Assembly: GCA_018241505.1 (NCBI GenBank)
Contig: JAFEDS010000028.1
Coordinates: forward strand, 38,664-102,663
Source: Pseudomonadota bacterium
GTDB lineage: Bacteria > Pseudomonadota > Gammaproteobacteria > Steroidobacterales > Steroidobacteraceae
DNA: 64,000 nucleotides
Direction: 5' to 3'
Shown here one piece after another: positions 19,366 through 28,278 of this stretch (positions are counted from its first letter, which is position 1; each line of letters begins with the position of its first letter). The translations under genes and the position numbers were made by a program. The notes under the pieces were generated by a model. It was not told the origin of the DNA. It did not search any database and was given only the letters and a program-made list of their open reading frames with translations.

Positions 19366-20799
19366 ATGCAGCGCAGCGATTCCGATGCCCTGGTGATTTT
19401 TGGCGCCACCGGCGATTTGTGTTTCAAGAAGATCTTTCCGGCCCTGTACAACCTGGTGCGGCGCGGGCATCTGTCGATTCCGGTGATCGGCGTTGCGCGC
19501 GCCGGCTGGAATGTTGAAAAGCTGGCCGATCACGTGCGTGACAGCGTGCACACGGCGGTCAAGAAGACCGATGAGGCGGTTCTGTCGAAGCTGACGGCGC
19601 TGTTGAAGTACGTCGACGGTGATTACACGAAACCGGCCACGTACGAGTCGCTGAAGAAGGCGCTCGGGGATGCGCGGCGGCCGCTCAACTACCTGGCGAT
19701 TCCACCCAGCGTGTTTCCTCCGGTCATCGGTTGTCTGGAGAGGGCGATGCCGGTCAAAGATACCCGGGTCGTGGTTGAAAAGCCGTTCGGGCGCGATCTG
19801 CCTTCGGCGCAGAAGTTGAATGCCACGCTGCTGGCGTCGTTTCCGGAGTCCAATATCTTCCGGATCGATCACTACCTGGGCAAGGAGCCGGTGCAGAACC
19901 TGTTGTATTTCCGCTTTGCGAACTCGTTCCTGGAGCCGGTCTGGAATCGCAACTTCGTGAACAGCGTGCAGATCACGATGGCGGAAAAATTCGGGGTTGC
20001 GGGCCGTGGCAAGTTTTACGAAGAAGTCGGTGCAATCCGCGACGTCGTACAGAACCATCTGCTGGAAGTTGTCTCGCTGCTGGCGATGGAGCCGCCGTTG
20101 AGCGCTACCGGCGAAGCGTTGCGCGATGAGAAGGTGAAAGTCCTGAAAGCCATCCGGCCGTTGTCGCCTGCGGATGTGGTGCGCGGTCAGTTCGCGGGTT
20201 ATCGGCAGGAAGACGGTGTCGCTAAGGACTCGCATGTCGAGACGTTTGCGGCGCTGCGCCTGCGGATCGATTCGTGGCGCTGGAGCGGCGTTCCGTTCTA
20301 TGTGCGCGCCGGGAAATCGCTGCCGGTCACTGCGACCGAAGTGGTCGTGGAAATGCGACGCCCGCCGGCGCGCGTATTTGGCGATGCGAGTCCCGAGCAG
20401 CCCAACTACCTGCGCTTCCGTTTGAGTCCTGACACCGCGATCGCGTTGGGAGCCCACGCGAAGAAGCCCGGGCCGGCCATGCAGGGACGGGATGTGGAGT
20501 TGTTTGTCGACCAGCGCGATCCGGATGAAGCGGAAGCGTACGAGCGTTTGATCGGCGCCGCGTTGATTGGTGACACGACGCTGTTTGCACGGCAGGATGA
20601 AGTGGAAGCTGCCTGGGCGGTGGTCGATCCGGTCCTGAGTGTTGATTCAGTGCCGTTTGAGTACACGCCGGGGACGTGGGGACCGAAGGAATCGGACGCT
20701 GTGATCAAGGGCGATTGCAGTTGGCACAACCCGGGGGCGGATGCGCATAGTTGGACGAGGTCCTGTGGGCCCATCAATCTGAGTAAGTTTGCACCTTGA
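19366..20799 (+). CDS. zwf: Glucose-6-phosphate 1-dehydrogenase
   Basis: 477 residues with nucleotide-binding G-A-T-G-D-L near 13-18 and the substrate-site signature R-I-D-H-Y-L-G-K-E near 166-174, whose His-Asp and Lys residues are all present. It makes 6-phosphoglucono-lactone and NADPH. The residues after the GATGDL motif read C-F-K-K instead of the common A-K-R-K; the change is conservative at the last Lys. It is the second gene of a gnd-zwf unit and ends at a convergent terminator hairpin shared with the DegS-type gene. Confidence 0.96.
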   Translation: MQRSDSDALVIFGATGDLCFKKIFPALYNLVRRGHLSIPVIGVARAGWNVEKLADHVRDSVHTAVKKTDEAVLSKLTALLKYVDGDYTKPATYESLKKALGDARRPLNYLAIPPSVFPPVIGCLERAMPVKDTRVVVEKPFGRDLPSAQKLNATLLASFPESNIFRIDHYLGKEPVQNLLYFRFANSFLEPVWNRNFVNSVQITMAEKFGVAGRGKFYEEVGAIRDVVQNHLLEVVSLLAMEPPLSATGEALRDEKVKVLKAIRPLSPADVVRGQFAGYRQEDGVAKDSHVETFAALRLRIDSWRWSGVPFYVRAGKSLPVTATEVVVEMRRPPARVFGDASPEQPNYLRFRLSPDTAIALGAHAKKPGPAMQGRDVELFVDQRDPDEAEAYERLIGAALIGDTTLFARQDEVEAAWAVVDPVLSVDSVPFEYTPGTWGPKESDAVIKGDCSWHNPGADAHSWTRSCGPINLSKFAP

Positions 20800-20806
20800 T
20801 CTCATC

Positions 20807-20826
20807 GGCGCGGCCAGTGCCGCGCC
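20807..20826. terminator. Convergent hairpin between zwf and the DegS-type protease gene
   Basis: GGCGCGGC and GCCGCGCC arms flank a 4-nt CAGT loop. It lies immediately after zwf and reaches the last base of the opposite gene. On the plus strand a short T-rich stretch follows. It would serve both convergent units. Confidence 0.6.
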
Positions 20827-21953
20827 TAGTTATTTCGAGGCCGCTCGCTGACTTGTGCGTGGACGTCGAATTCCTTGCCGGCGCGGATGCCGTGAATCGC
20901 AATTTTCGCGCCCGGCTTGTGAGTTGCAATCTGGCCCAGGGTGTCCTGCGCGCCGCGCACGGCGACCGAGTCAATGGCCAGGATGAGATCGCCCGGTTGC
21001 AATCCGGCCTGCTGCGCCGGGCTGCCCACATACAGGTTGGCAATCAGGACACCGCCCTGCGACAGACCGTACTGAGCGGCCTGCTCGTTCGAAACATCTT
21101 CGGGCACTATCCCGATCCAGCCGCGAATGACGCGCCCGTTGGCAATGATGTCGCTCAACACGCCGCGCACCATGTTGACAGGTATGGCGAATCCGATGCC
21201 CTCGACGCCCAGGTTCTTGGCAACAATCGCCGTGTTGATTCCAACCAGCGCGCCGCTCGAATCAATGAGCGCGCCACCGGAGTTGCCGAAATTGATGGGG
21301 GCATCGGTTTGAATGAAATCCTCGAGTGCCGCGATGCCCAACTGTTGGCGGCTGGTGGCGCTCACGATGCCGTGGGTCACGGTCTGTGACAGCCCGACCG
21401 GATTGCCGATGGCGAGCACGACATCCCCCACCTTGAGTTGATCCGACCGGCCCAGCACCGCGATGGGCAGGGGCGTCAGGTCGATTTTGAGCACCGCCAG
21501 ATCGGTGTCGGGATCGCGGCCCACGATGTGGGCATCGGCCACCCGACCGTCCGCGAGTTGCACCCGCACCGAGTCGGCATTCGCAATGACGTGGTGGTTG
21601 GTCACGATGTGCCCAGCGTCATCGACGATGACGCCCGAACCCAGGCTGCGCTCGATCCTCTGCCGATACCGCGGCAGGAACCCCCCGAACAACTCGCCCA
21701 GGGACGAGGGCGCAACCCGCTCGGTGACCAGACGCGCGGTGTAGACATTTACCACCGCGGGAGCGGCCCGCTGAACGGCGGCGGAGTAAGTGACCCGGGC
21801 AGGGGCCGGCTCGGCCGGCCGCGGACCGGCGAGTATGGTTGAGGGCGTGACTGGCGTGTCGCGACGAATCAGGTCCGGGCGCACCATCACCGCCAGGAAG
21901 GCGAGGGCCAGGCCGCCGACTACCGATCCCGCCAGAAAAATGAGTCCCCGCAT
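20826..21953 (-). CDS. DegS/AlgW-type periplasmic serine protease
   Basis: 375 residues: an N-terminal membrane anchor (about 3-24), a trypsin-like protease domain and a single PDZ domain (about 270-365). The catalytic triad is visible as T-N-H-H-V (His), D-P-D-T-D-L-A-V (Asp) and G-N-S-G-G-A-L (Ser). One PDZ plus an uncleaved anchor fits DegS/AlgW, the site-1 protease that senses unfolded outer-membrane proteins and starts RseA/MucA cleavage, rather than two-PDZ DegP/Q. No rpoE or rseA is nearby. The gene is divergent from petABC. Confidence 0.88.
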   Translation of the reverse strand: MRGLIFLAGSVVGGLALAFLAVMVRPDLIRRDTPVTPSTILAGPRPAEPAPARVTYSAAVQRAAPAVVNVYTARLVTERVAPSSLGELFGGFLPRYRQRIERSLGSGVIVDDAGHIVTNHHVIANADSVRVQLADGRVADAHIVGRDPDTDLAVLKIDLTPLPIAVLGRSDQLKVGDVVLAIGNPVGLSQTVTHGIVSATSRQQLGIAALEDFIQTDAPINFGNSGGALIDSSGALVGINTAIVAKNLGVEGIGFAIPVNMVRGVLSDIIANGRVIRGWIGIVPEDVSNEQAAQYGLSQGGVLIANLYVGSPAQQAGLQPGDLILAIDSVAVRGAQDTLGQIATHKPGAKIAIHGIRAGKEFDVHAQVSERPRNN

Positions 21954-22013
21954 CCCGATCTTCCTTTAATGCGGCGGACCCGCCGCTCGCGCAAATGGCC
22001 TGTTTCGTTTGTG

Positions 22014-22019
22014 TATAAT
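22014..22019 (+). promoter_or_regulatory. Candidate -10 element for petABC
   Basis: A perfect TATAAT in the context TTTGTGTATAATG sits 99 bp before the petA start. The -35 region is poor. A very similar TGTGTACAATG precedes the small unknown gene at 57679. Confidence 0.5.
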
Positions 22020-22117
22020 GCGCCGCCCCCCGCAAGCCGGAAACTGCACGCGTCCTTACCCGAGTATGCGCGCCGAACGACGCGCGGAAGATTGGGCTGC
22101 AAGCGGGAGAACGGTTA

Positions 22118-22738
22118 ATGGCGGAAAACGTTGTCGTCGGTGACGACGGGGTCGATCAGAGTCGACGTAAGTTTCTAACCACGGCTACGGTTGCCACCGG
22201 CGCGGTGGGCGCTGCATTCGCCGCAGTGCCATTTATAGCTTCCTGGGCACCGTCGGAGCGGGCCAAAGCCGCCGGCGCGCCGGTCGAGCTGGACGTCTCC
22301 AAGGTCGATCCCGGCCAGATGGCGATAGTCACCTGGCGCCGGAGCCCCATTTACGTCGTCCGCCGCACGCCCGAGATGGTCGGTCAACTCAAAGGTCACG
22401 ACGATCGTCTGAAGGACAAGGACTCGGCCGAATCCGATCAGCCGGATTACGCCAAGAACGAATACCGCGCGCGGCTGCCTGAGGTTCTGGTCCTGATCGG
22501 CACCTGCACCCACCTGGGTTGCCTGCCGAAGCAGCGCTTCGAGGCGCATAGTGCCGAGATGGGCGCCGACTGGCCGGGCGGCTTTTTCTGCCCCTGCCAT
22601 GGCTCGCGATTCGACCTCGCGGGGCGCGTATTCAACGGTTCGCCGGCGTCCCTCAACCTGCGCATTCCGCCGTATTCATTTCCGTCGCCGCTCAAGCTCG
22701 TTGTGGGTGTCGATGAGACCCACAAAGGAGCCGCATAA
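22118..22738 (+). CDS. petA: Ubiquinol-cytochrome c reductase Rieske iron-sulfur subunit
   Basis: 206 residues. A twin-arginine signal-anchor (S-R-R-K-F-L near residues 11-16) precedes a hydrophobic stretch. The [2Fe-2S] ligand boxes C-T-H-L-G-C and C-P-C-H-G-S are both complete, with a conserved Pro loop later. The subunit takes an electron from ubiquinol at the Qo site and swings to cytochrome c1. petA, petB and petC follow with 1 and 11 bp overlaps. The leader is ~90 nt if the TATAAT at 22014 is used. Confidence 0.97.
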   Translation: MAENVVVGDDGVDQSRRKFLTTATVATGAVGAAFAAVPFIASWAPSERAKAAGAPVELDVSKVDPGQMAIVTWRRSPIYVVRRTPEMVGQLKGHDDRLKDKDSAESDQPDYAKNEYRARLPEVLVLIGTCTHLGCLPKQRFEAHSAEMGADWPGGFFCPCHGSRFDLAGRVFNGSPASLNLRIPPYSFPSPLKLVVGVDETHKGAA

Positions 22739-23988
22739 TGGCTGCAGTGCAAGGCGCCAAGCCTGAGAGAAAGGGGTTCCTGGGCTGGCTCAACAAGCGG
22801 CTGCCGGTGGATGAGTTCATTTCCAGCCAGCTCACCGGTTACTACGCCCCGAAGAATTTCAATATCTGGTACTTCTTCGGCTCGCTGGCGCTGGTCGTGC
22901 TCGTGTTGCAGCTCGCCACGGGCATCTTCCTCACCATGTTCTACAAGCCGGGCGAGCTGACCTCGTTCGACTCCGTCGAATACATCATGCGGGAGATCAA
23001 CTACGGTTGGCTCATTCGCTACCTGCATTCGACCGGTGCATCGGCGTTCTTCATCGTCGTGTACCTGCACATGTTCCGGGCGTTCCTGTATGGCTCGTAC
23101 CGCGCGCCTCGGGAACTGCTGTGGATCCTGGGAATGCTTGTGTATCTCGCGTTGATGGCCGAGGCCTTCATGGGCTACGTCCTGCCGTGGGGCAACATGT
23201 CGTTCTGGGGCGCGCAGGTGATCGTCAACCTGTTCAGCACGATTCCAGCCATCGGTCCGCCGCTGGTCGAGTGGATTCGCGGTGACTACGGCATTGCTGA
23301 CGCGACGCTGAATCGCTTCTTCTCCCTCCACGTCGTGGCCGTGCCCCTGGCGCTGCTGCTGCTCGTTATGTTGCATCTCGTCGCCTTGCGGCAGACGGGA
23401 TCCAACAACCCGGACGGCATCGAGATCAAGAAGAACCTCGGACCCGATGGCCACCCGATCGACGGGATCCCGTTCCATCCGTACTACACGGTGAAGGATG
23501 TGGTGGGCGTTGGTGTGTTCTTTGTTCTGTTCACCATCGTTGTGTTCTTCGTTCCGACCTTCGGCGGGTTGTTCCTGGAAGGTCCCAACTTCGAACCGGC
23601 GAATCCAATGTCCACACCTGAGCACATTGCCCCGGTTTGGTACTTCACGCCGTACTACGCGATCCTGCGTGCCGTTCCGAACCAGCGCATGGGCGCATTG
23701 CTCATGGGCCTTGCCGTGTTCGCGTTTTTCCTGATGCCCTGGTTGGATCAGTGCAAGGTGAAGTCGATACGCTACAAGCCGTTTATTTCGAAGCTGGCCC
23801 TGGCGATCTTCGCGGTGTCATTTGTGTGCCTCGGCTACCTCGGACTGCAGCCGGCCGAGGGCCTGTACGTGGCGCTCGCGCGGATCTTCACGGTGCTGTA
23901 CTTCGCATTCTTCGCGCTGATGCCCTTCTACTCGCGAATGGGCACGCCAAAGCCTGAGCCAAAGAGGGTGACCTACCATGCGCATTAA
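22738..23988 (+). CDS. petB: Ubiquinol-cytochrome c reductase cytochrome b
   Basis: 416 residues with eight or more hydrophobic segments and the four haem histidines in the R-Y-L-H-S-T...Y-L-H-M-F-R-A and S-L-H-V-V...M-L-H-L-V pairs. The Qo-site motif reads P-V-W-Y (in A-P-V-W-Y-F-T-P) rather than the common P-E-W-Y; this variant is known from beta- and gammaproteobacteria. The start codon overlaps the petA stop (TAATG). It is the bc1 core subunit passing electrons between Qo, two b haems and Qi. Confidence 0.97.
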   Translation: MAAVQGAKPERKGFLGWLNKRLPVDEFISSQLTGYYAPKNFNIWYFFGSLALVVLVLQLATGIFLTMFYKPGELTSFDSVEYIMREINYGWLIRYLHSTGASAFFIVVYLHMFRAFLYGSYRAPRELLWILGMLVYLALMAEAFMGYVLPWGNMSFWGAQVIVNLFSTIPAIGPPLVEWIRGDYGIADATLNRFFSLHVVAVPLALLLLVMLHLVALRQTGSNNPDGIEIKKNLGPDGHPIDGIPFHPYYTVKDVVGVGVFFVLFTIVVFFVPTFGGLFLEGPNFEPANPMSTPEHIAPVWYFTPYYAILRAVPNQRMGALLMGLAVFAFFLMPWLDQCKVKSIRYKPFISKLALAIFAVSFVCLGYLGLQPAEGLYVALARIFTVLYFAFFALMPFYSRMGTPKPEPKRVTYHAH

Positions 23989-24781
23989 TTCGATGCGCGC
24001 GCTGAAAGTGTTGTTGTGCGGGACGTTGCTGCTGACGTCCGGGGCGCTGTACGCCGCTGAGGCGGACGCCGGTGCCGAGGGTGCCACCCAGACGAACTGG
24101 AAGGCCTGGCACGCTGACCTGGACATCGCGAATCGCGACCAGTTGCAGCGCGGTGCCCGCAACTTCGTAAACTATTGTTTGGGTTGTCACTCGCTCAAGT
24201 ACATGCGGTATTCCCGCATGGGCCAGGACCTGGCGATTCCACCCGACCTGCTGAACAAGTACCTGGTTCAGCCGGGTGACAAGGACACAAATTACATAAC
24301 GACGTCCATGCCCGCCGCGGACGCGGAGACCTGGTTCGGCAAGACTCCGCCGGACCTCTCGTTGATGGCACGGGCTCGGGGCACCGACTACCTGTATCGG
24401 TTCCTGAAGACGTTCTACGTCGATCCCACCCGCCAGACGGGCGCGAACAACTTGCAGTTGCCGTCAACGGCCATGCCGCATGTGCTTTCCGAGCTCGAGG
24501 GCCTGAAAAAGCCGATCTACAAGAGCGTGGAAAGCAAGAACGAGGAAGGCAAGACCACGACCGAGCAGGTTTTCGATCATTTTGAGCAGGTGGCACCAGG
24601 CCGGATGAATGCCGAAGAGTACGATGGCTTCGTGCGTGATACCGTGGCCTTCCTCAGCTACGTAGGTGAGCCGGCGCAGATTCAGCGTCACAGCCTGGGA
24701 ATCTGGGTCGTGCTGTTCCTGCTGGTATTCACCTGGCTGGCGTGGCTACTGAAGAAAGAATACTGGAAGGATGTCCACTGA
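23978..24781 (+). CDS. petC: Ubiquinol-cytochrome c reductase cytochrome c1
   Basis: 267 residues with a Sec signal peptide ending after L-Y-A-A, one haem c site C-L-G-C-H near residues 67-71 followed by S-L-K-Y-M-R-Y, and a C-terminal membrane anchor (about 238-258) ending in basic residues. The axial Met is probably in the T-A-M-P-H stretch. It overlaps petB by 11 bp. It accepts electrons from the Rieske protein and passes them to soluble or membrane cytochrome c. Confidence 0.96.
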   Translation: MRINSMRALKVLLCGTLLLTSGALYAAEADAGAEGATQTNWKAWHADLDIANRDQLQRGARNFVNYCLGCHSLKYMRYSRMGQDLAIPPDLLNKYLVQPGDKDTNYITTSMPAADAETWFGKTPPDLSLMARARGTDYLYRFLKTFYVDPTRQTGANNLQLPSTAMPHVLSELEGLKKPIYKSVESKNEEGKTTTEQVFDHFEQVAPGRMNAEEYDGFVRDTVAFLSYVGEPAQIQRHSLGIWVVLFLLVFTWLAWLLKKEYWKDVH

Positions 24782-24826
24782 CGATCGGCCACGAGACGGC
24801 CATCGGATAGGCCCTGGAGCGGAAGT

Positions 24827-25450
24827 TTGTCGAGCAGACGATCCATCATGACGCTCTTTTCCGCTCCTAATGACCCGTGGAGTCATAGGACGCGGATCGT
24901 GCTGGCCGAAAAAGGCATCAGCATCGATATTGTGAGCGTTGAGCCGGGCAAGCTGCCGGAAGACTTGCTCGACCTCAATCCGTACCACAGCGTGCCGACG
25001 CTGGTGGATCGGGATCTCGTGCTTTATGACTCGCGCGTGATCATTGAGTACCTGGATGAGCGGTTTCCGCACCCGCCGCTCATGCCGGTCGATCCGGTGA
25101 CCCGGGCGCAATTCCGCCTGGCTCTGTATCGCATCGAGCGCGACTGGTATGCGCTGATTCAACAGATCGAGCAGGACCCCGACAAGAAGAACACGGTGAA
25201 ATTGAAGAAGATCCTGCGCGACACGGTGTTGCAGAGCACCGAGTTGTTCAAGGTGAAGCCGTACTTCCTGTCGGATGAATTTTCACTCGTGGATGCGACG
25301 ATTGCCCCGGTGTTGTGGCGCCTGCCGTACTACGAGATCGACCTGCCGCCGCAGGCGCAGCCGATCATCAAGTACGCCAGCCTGATTTTCTCGCGACCCG
25401 CCTTTCGCGAAAGCCTGTCCGATGCGGAACAGGAAATGCGATTGATCTGA
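24827..25450 (+). CDS. sspA: Stringent starvation protein A
   Basis: 207 residues with a glutathione-S-transferase fold lacking catalytic function: D-P-W-S-H-R-T-R-I-V-L-A-E-K-G near the N-terminus, H-S-V-P-T-L-V-D-R-D, then YLDERFPHPPLMP, which is nearly invariant in SspA. SspA binds RNA polymerase and sigma70 and alters transcription in stress. I chose the TTG at 24827 over the ATG at 24848 because the seven extra residues (ending S-R-R-S-I) align with the K-R-S-V preceding M-T-L-F-S in E. coli SspA; both are possible. sspB follows by 1 bp. Confidence 0.94.
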   Translation: MSSRRSIMTLFSAPNDPWSHRTRIVLAEKGISIDIVSVEPGKLPEDLLDLNPYHSVPTLVDRDLVLYDSRVIIEYLDERFPHPPLMPVDPVTRAQFRLALYRIERDWYALIQQIEQDPDKKNTVKLKKILRDTVLQSTELFKVKPYFLSDEFSLVDATIAPVLWRLPYYEIDLPPQAQPIIKYASLIFSRPAFRESLSDAEQEMRLI

Positions 25451-25451
25451 T

Positions 25452-25892
25452 ATGGCTCTTCCGCCCCCTCCCCCCAAGCGCCCCTATTTGCTGAGAGCGA
25501 TGCACCAGTGGATGTCCGATAGTGGACATACACCGCACGTCATCGTCGATGCCGAACGTGCCGGAGCCGATGTTCCCAAGGCATACGTCAAGGAAGGCAA
25601 GATCGTACTCAACCTCAGTCCCAGTGCGACCCAACGTTTGAAGCTGGGCAACGATGAAATTGAGTTTGATGCGCGATTCGCGGGTGTTGTACACCACGTG
25701 CGTTTCCCGGTTGCCGCGGTGATGGGGATTTATGCGCGCGAGACGGGCGAGGGCATGGTGTTCTCCGAGTCCGACCTCGGCCCCGAGCCGCCTAAGGGAC
25801 CCACTTCCGCGGAGGAGGGTGGGGGCGCCGGCCCCGGCAATAAAGAAGGCGGGGGCAGCAAGCCGCGGCCGCAGTTGAAGGTGGTCAAGTAA
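25452..25892 (+). CDS. sspB: ClpXP protease specificity-enhancing factor SspB
   Basis: 146 residues: an N-terminal SspB substrate-binding domain (H-V-I-V-D-A near 30-35, I-V-L-N-L-S-P-S-A, F-D-A-R-F-x-G), a flexible G/P/E-rich linker, and a C-terminal ClpX-binding tail R-P-x-L-K-V-V-K matching the XB motif. SspB tethers ssrA-tagged substrates to ClpXP. Its last 8 bp overlap the convergent yraN stop region. The sspAB pair downstream of petABC is a common gammaproteobacterial order. Confidence 0.95.
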   Translation: MALPPPPPKRPYLLRAMHQWMSDSGHTPHVIVDAERAGADVPKAYVKEGKIVLNLSPSATQRLKLGNDEIEFDARFAGVVHHVRFPVAAVMGIYARETGEGMVFSESDLGPEPPKGPTSAEEGGGAGPGNKEGGGSKPRPQLKVVK

Positions 25893-26229
25893 ACGCGTGT
25901 TTGATCCAGTCGATGCCGGTGGGCGTGATTGCCACCACATCGAAGCGAACTCGCATTTGCCCCAGGTCCGGTCGCTGCTGCAATAGTTGAGCCGCCGCAC
26001 GCTGAAGTTTCACCTGCTTCCGAAAGTCCACACTGGCGGCTGCGCCACCGAAACGGTTCGACGTGCGCTTGCGCACCTCCACGATGATGAGCGTGTCCCG
26101 CTCGCGCGCGACGACATCTAACTCACCGAGGCGGCGTCGAAAGTTGCGGGCGATTATCTCGACGCCTTGCGCTTCGAGGTAGGCGACGGCAGCGTCCTCT
26201 GCCGCGCGGCCGATCTGCTGACGATCCAT
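25885..26229 (-). CDS. yraN: YraN / UPF0102 family endonuclease-like protein
   Basis: 114 residues with the UPF0102 core: E-D-A-A-V-A-Y-L near the N-terminus, A-R-N-F-R, G-E-L-D-V-V-A-R (Asp/Glu pair), and I-V-E-V-R-K-R, the PD-(D/E)xK-like metal site. The family may act in DNA processing, but its function is not settled. It follows lpoA after 78 bp, as in E. coli lpoA-yraN; the diaA and dolP genes that follow there are missing. Confidence 0.93.
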   Translation of the reverse strand: MDRQQIGRAAEDAAVAYLEAQGVEIIARNFRRRLGELDVVARERDTLIIVEVRKRTSNRFGGAAASVDFRKQVKLQRAAAQLLQQRPDLGQMRVRFDVVAITPTGIDWIKHAFT

Positions 26230-26307
26230 AAACGTGTCCTTGTCATTGGCCGTGCCATCGGCCGCTCGTTGGGCGGCAGGCGATTGCCGCGTCCCGGCGG
26301 CTCCCCA

Positions 26308-28191
26308 TCATTTTGCCGCCGTTGTCACCGCTCCCGCGGCGGGCAGCATCTTGATTTCCCCATTGTGGATCTGGGCCCAGCCGAGATCGCGATGCACCCG
26401 GCGGTCGGGGTCGAGAGTCAGGCGGCCTGTGAGTCCATCGACCTGGATGTTGGTTGCGCCGCTGTGCAGGGCGGCGGCCAGCCGATAGGCATCGAATCCG
26501 AAGGCGAAGTAACGGTTGCGGCGTGGGCCGCCGCCGTTGGGGTAGGCGGTTTGCAGCGCGTTACGGACTGCATCGGCGAGATCGCTGCCCAACATCCAGG
26601 GCATGTCCGGGAACATCAGGCCTTCGAGATCTTGGTTGTTGTGTGGGTCCGGCTCGAAGGCATCGGATGTTGCATACGTGGGTATGCTGCCGGCGAAGTG
26701 GAAGCGAAGCTGAGGGCGCAACAGGCGCTCGATGTTCGCCTGCGCGGGCGCGAAAATGAACTCGATGTCTTCACGACGGCGGGGTTCGAATTGCAGCTTG
26801 GTACCGAGAATGGACTCCAGCCGGCGATGCCGTGCGGTGCTCTCGCTTATGCGCAACACCGTCGTCAGCGAGTCCGAATAGTCGGTCAGCGCGGTATCGA
26901 GCGCGGTGGCCGCATAAATACCGCCGCCGCCGGCCTCCAGCTCCTGTTTGAATGCGGCCAGAACTCGAGTACCCCAGTCGCCGGAAGGAACGATGGCCAG
27001 TCCATTCTTGTGGCCGTCCGCAAGGATTCGACGGGCGGCGAGGCGTGCTTCATCTTCTGGTGACAGCGCGTACTGAAAGAAGGCGGTCGGCGTTGGTTGA
27101 CTCGCAGGCAGAAAGTTGAGAGCGAGAATAGGCGGCCGGCGCGTGACCAGCCCCGCGGCAGCCACCACTTCGTCCCGAGTCAGTGGCCCCACGATGATGT
27201 CGGCGCCTTCCTGTGTTGCGCGCGAAATGCTTTCAGCGATGCCCGTCTCGCCCGTGTCATACACGTTGATCGGTGTGCGTTGCGCTTCCGGTGCTTGGTA
27301 GTACGCGGTCATGAAGCCGTCGCGAATGGTGGTCGCGATCGCTCCGTTGCGTCCGGAGATCGGCAATAACAGTGCGATGTGCGCTCCGTTGCCGGCAACA
27401 ATCGTGGGTTGCTGCTGTTGTTGATGCTGACTCAACAGCTCGCTACGCACTATGTCGCTGGCAGGATGGTTGGGGTAGCGCGAGCGCCAGGCGTCAACAT
27501 CTGCGATCGAGGCGTTTGGGCTGCGAGCGGCCGCAGCCGCGATGGGGCCTAACTCCAGCCAGCCGCGGGTCGTGGCGTCTTTGGTTGAGCGGGGGTCGAT
27601 GCGTATGTTGTGTTCGCTTGCATCGCGCAGCAAGGTGAGCAAATTGACACGGCTCTGGCGTAAGTCCTGTGTGGTCGGCAGCCAGTGCTCCAGCGACGAC
27701 TGTGCGGCGACTCCGTCGTTTACGCGGCCGCTGGCGAATGCAGCCTGTTGGCGCAGGCGCCAATAATGCAGCGCTTCAGGTGCAGTTCGGGGCTCCGGTA
27801 GCGTACTGATCCGTTGCCAGGCCTGTTGGCCCTGGCCGCGCGCCAGCGCCAGATCGACTTCCAACAGCGGCTTTTCAGTGGCCTGCTGTGCCGTGAGCGA
27901 CCCTTGTTCGATCTCATTGAGCAGGCGCGCCGCGTCCTCGGGCCGATGGGCGGCGAGGTAGGCACGGCCCGCGCGGAACAGATATTCGTTACGGTCCGAA
28001 CCGCTGTTCTGGCCGGCGAGCGCCTCATACATGCGGGCGGCGCCCAATTGATCGCCCGAACGCGCGAGCGCATCGGCGTTATCCAGTGATGGGGGCGCTT
28101 CCGCGCGGGGGCTGAGGCTCGGACAGCCGGTCAGGGCCCATCCGGCGGCGGCCACCACCACGAGACGAACGATCCATCGCGTTAACTGCAT
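26308..28191 (-). CDS. lpoA: Penicillin-binding protein activator LpoA
   Basis: 627 residues with a lipoprotein signal (L-T-G-C, Cys23), an N-terminal TPR-like helical domain (about 35-250) and a C-terminal periplasmic-binding-protein-like domain (about 275-620; H-I-A-L-L-L-P-I-S-G-R-N is its first strand). LpoA is an outer-membrane lipoprotein that reaches through the sacculus to activate PBP1A. It is divergent from rsmI, the conserved arrangement. Confidence 0.93.
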   Translation of the reverse strand: MQLTRWIVRLVVVAAAGWALTGCPSLSPRAEAPPSLDNADALARSGDQLGAARMYEALAGQNSGSDRNEYLFRAGRAYLAAHRPEDAARLLNEIEQGSLTAQQATEKPLLEVDLALARGQGQQAWQRISTLPEPRTAPEALHYWRLRQQAAFASGRVNDGVAAQSSLEHWLPTTQDLRQSRVNLLTLLRDASEHNIRIDPRSTKDATTRGWLELGPIAAAAARSPNASIADVDAWRSRYPNHPASDIVRSELLSQHQQQQQPTIVAGNGAHIALLLPISGRNGAIATTIRDGFMTAYYQAPEAQRTPINVYDTGETGIAESISRATQEGADIIVGPLTRDEVVAAAGLVTRRPPILALNFLPASQPTPTAFFQYALSPEDEARLAARRILADGHKNGLAIVPSGDWGTRVLAAFKQELEAGGGGIYAATALDTALTDYSDSLTTVLRISESTARHRRLESILGTKLQFEPRRREDIEFIFAPAQANIERLLRPQLRFHFAGSIPTYATSDAFEPDPHNNQDLEGLMFPDMPWMLGSDLADAVRNALQTAYPNGGGPRRNRYFAFGFDAYRLAAALHSGATNIQVDGLTGRLTLDPDRRVHRDLGWAQIHNGEIKMLPAAGAVTTAAK

Positions 28192-28278
28192 TTGTCGAAG
28201 GGCCTTTGGTCGGGCAGGCAGGACCTGAGATTATAGTGGCTGGCTGCCATTGGCGCGCAGAAGTCACGGGAGAAAAGG

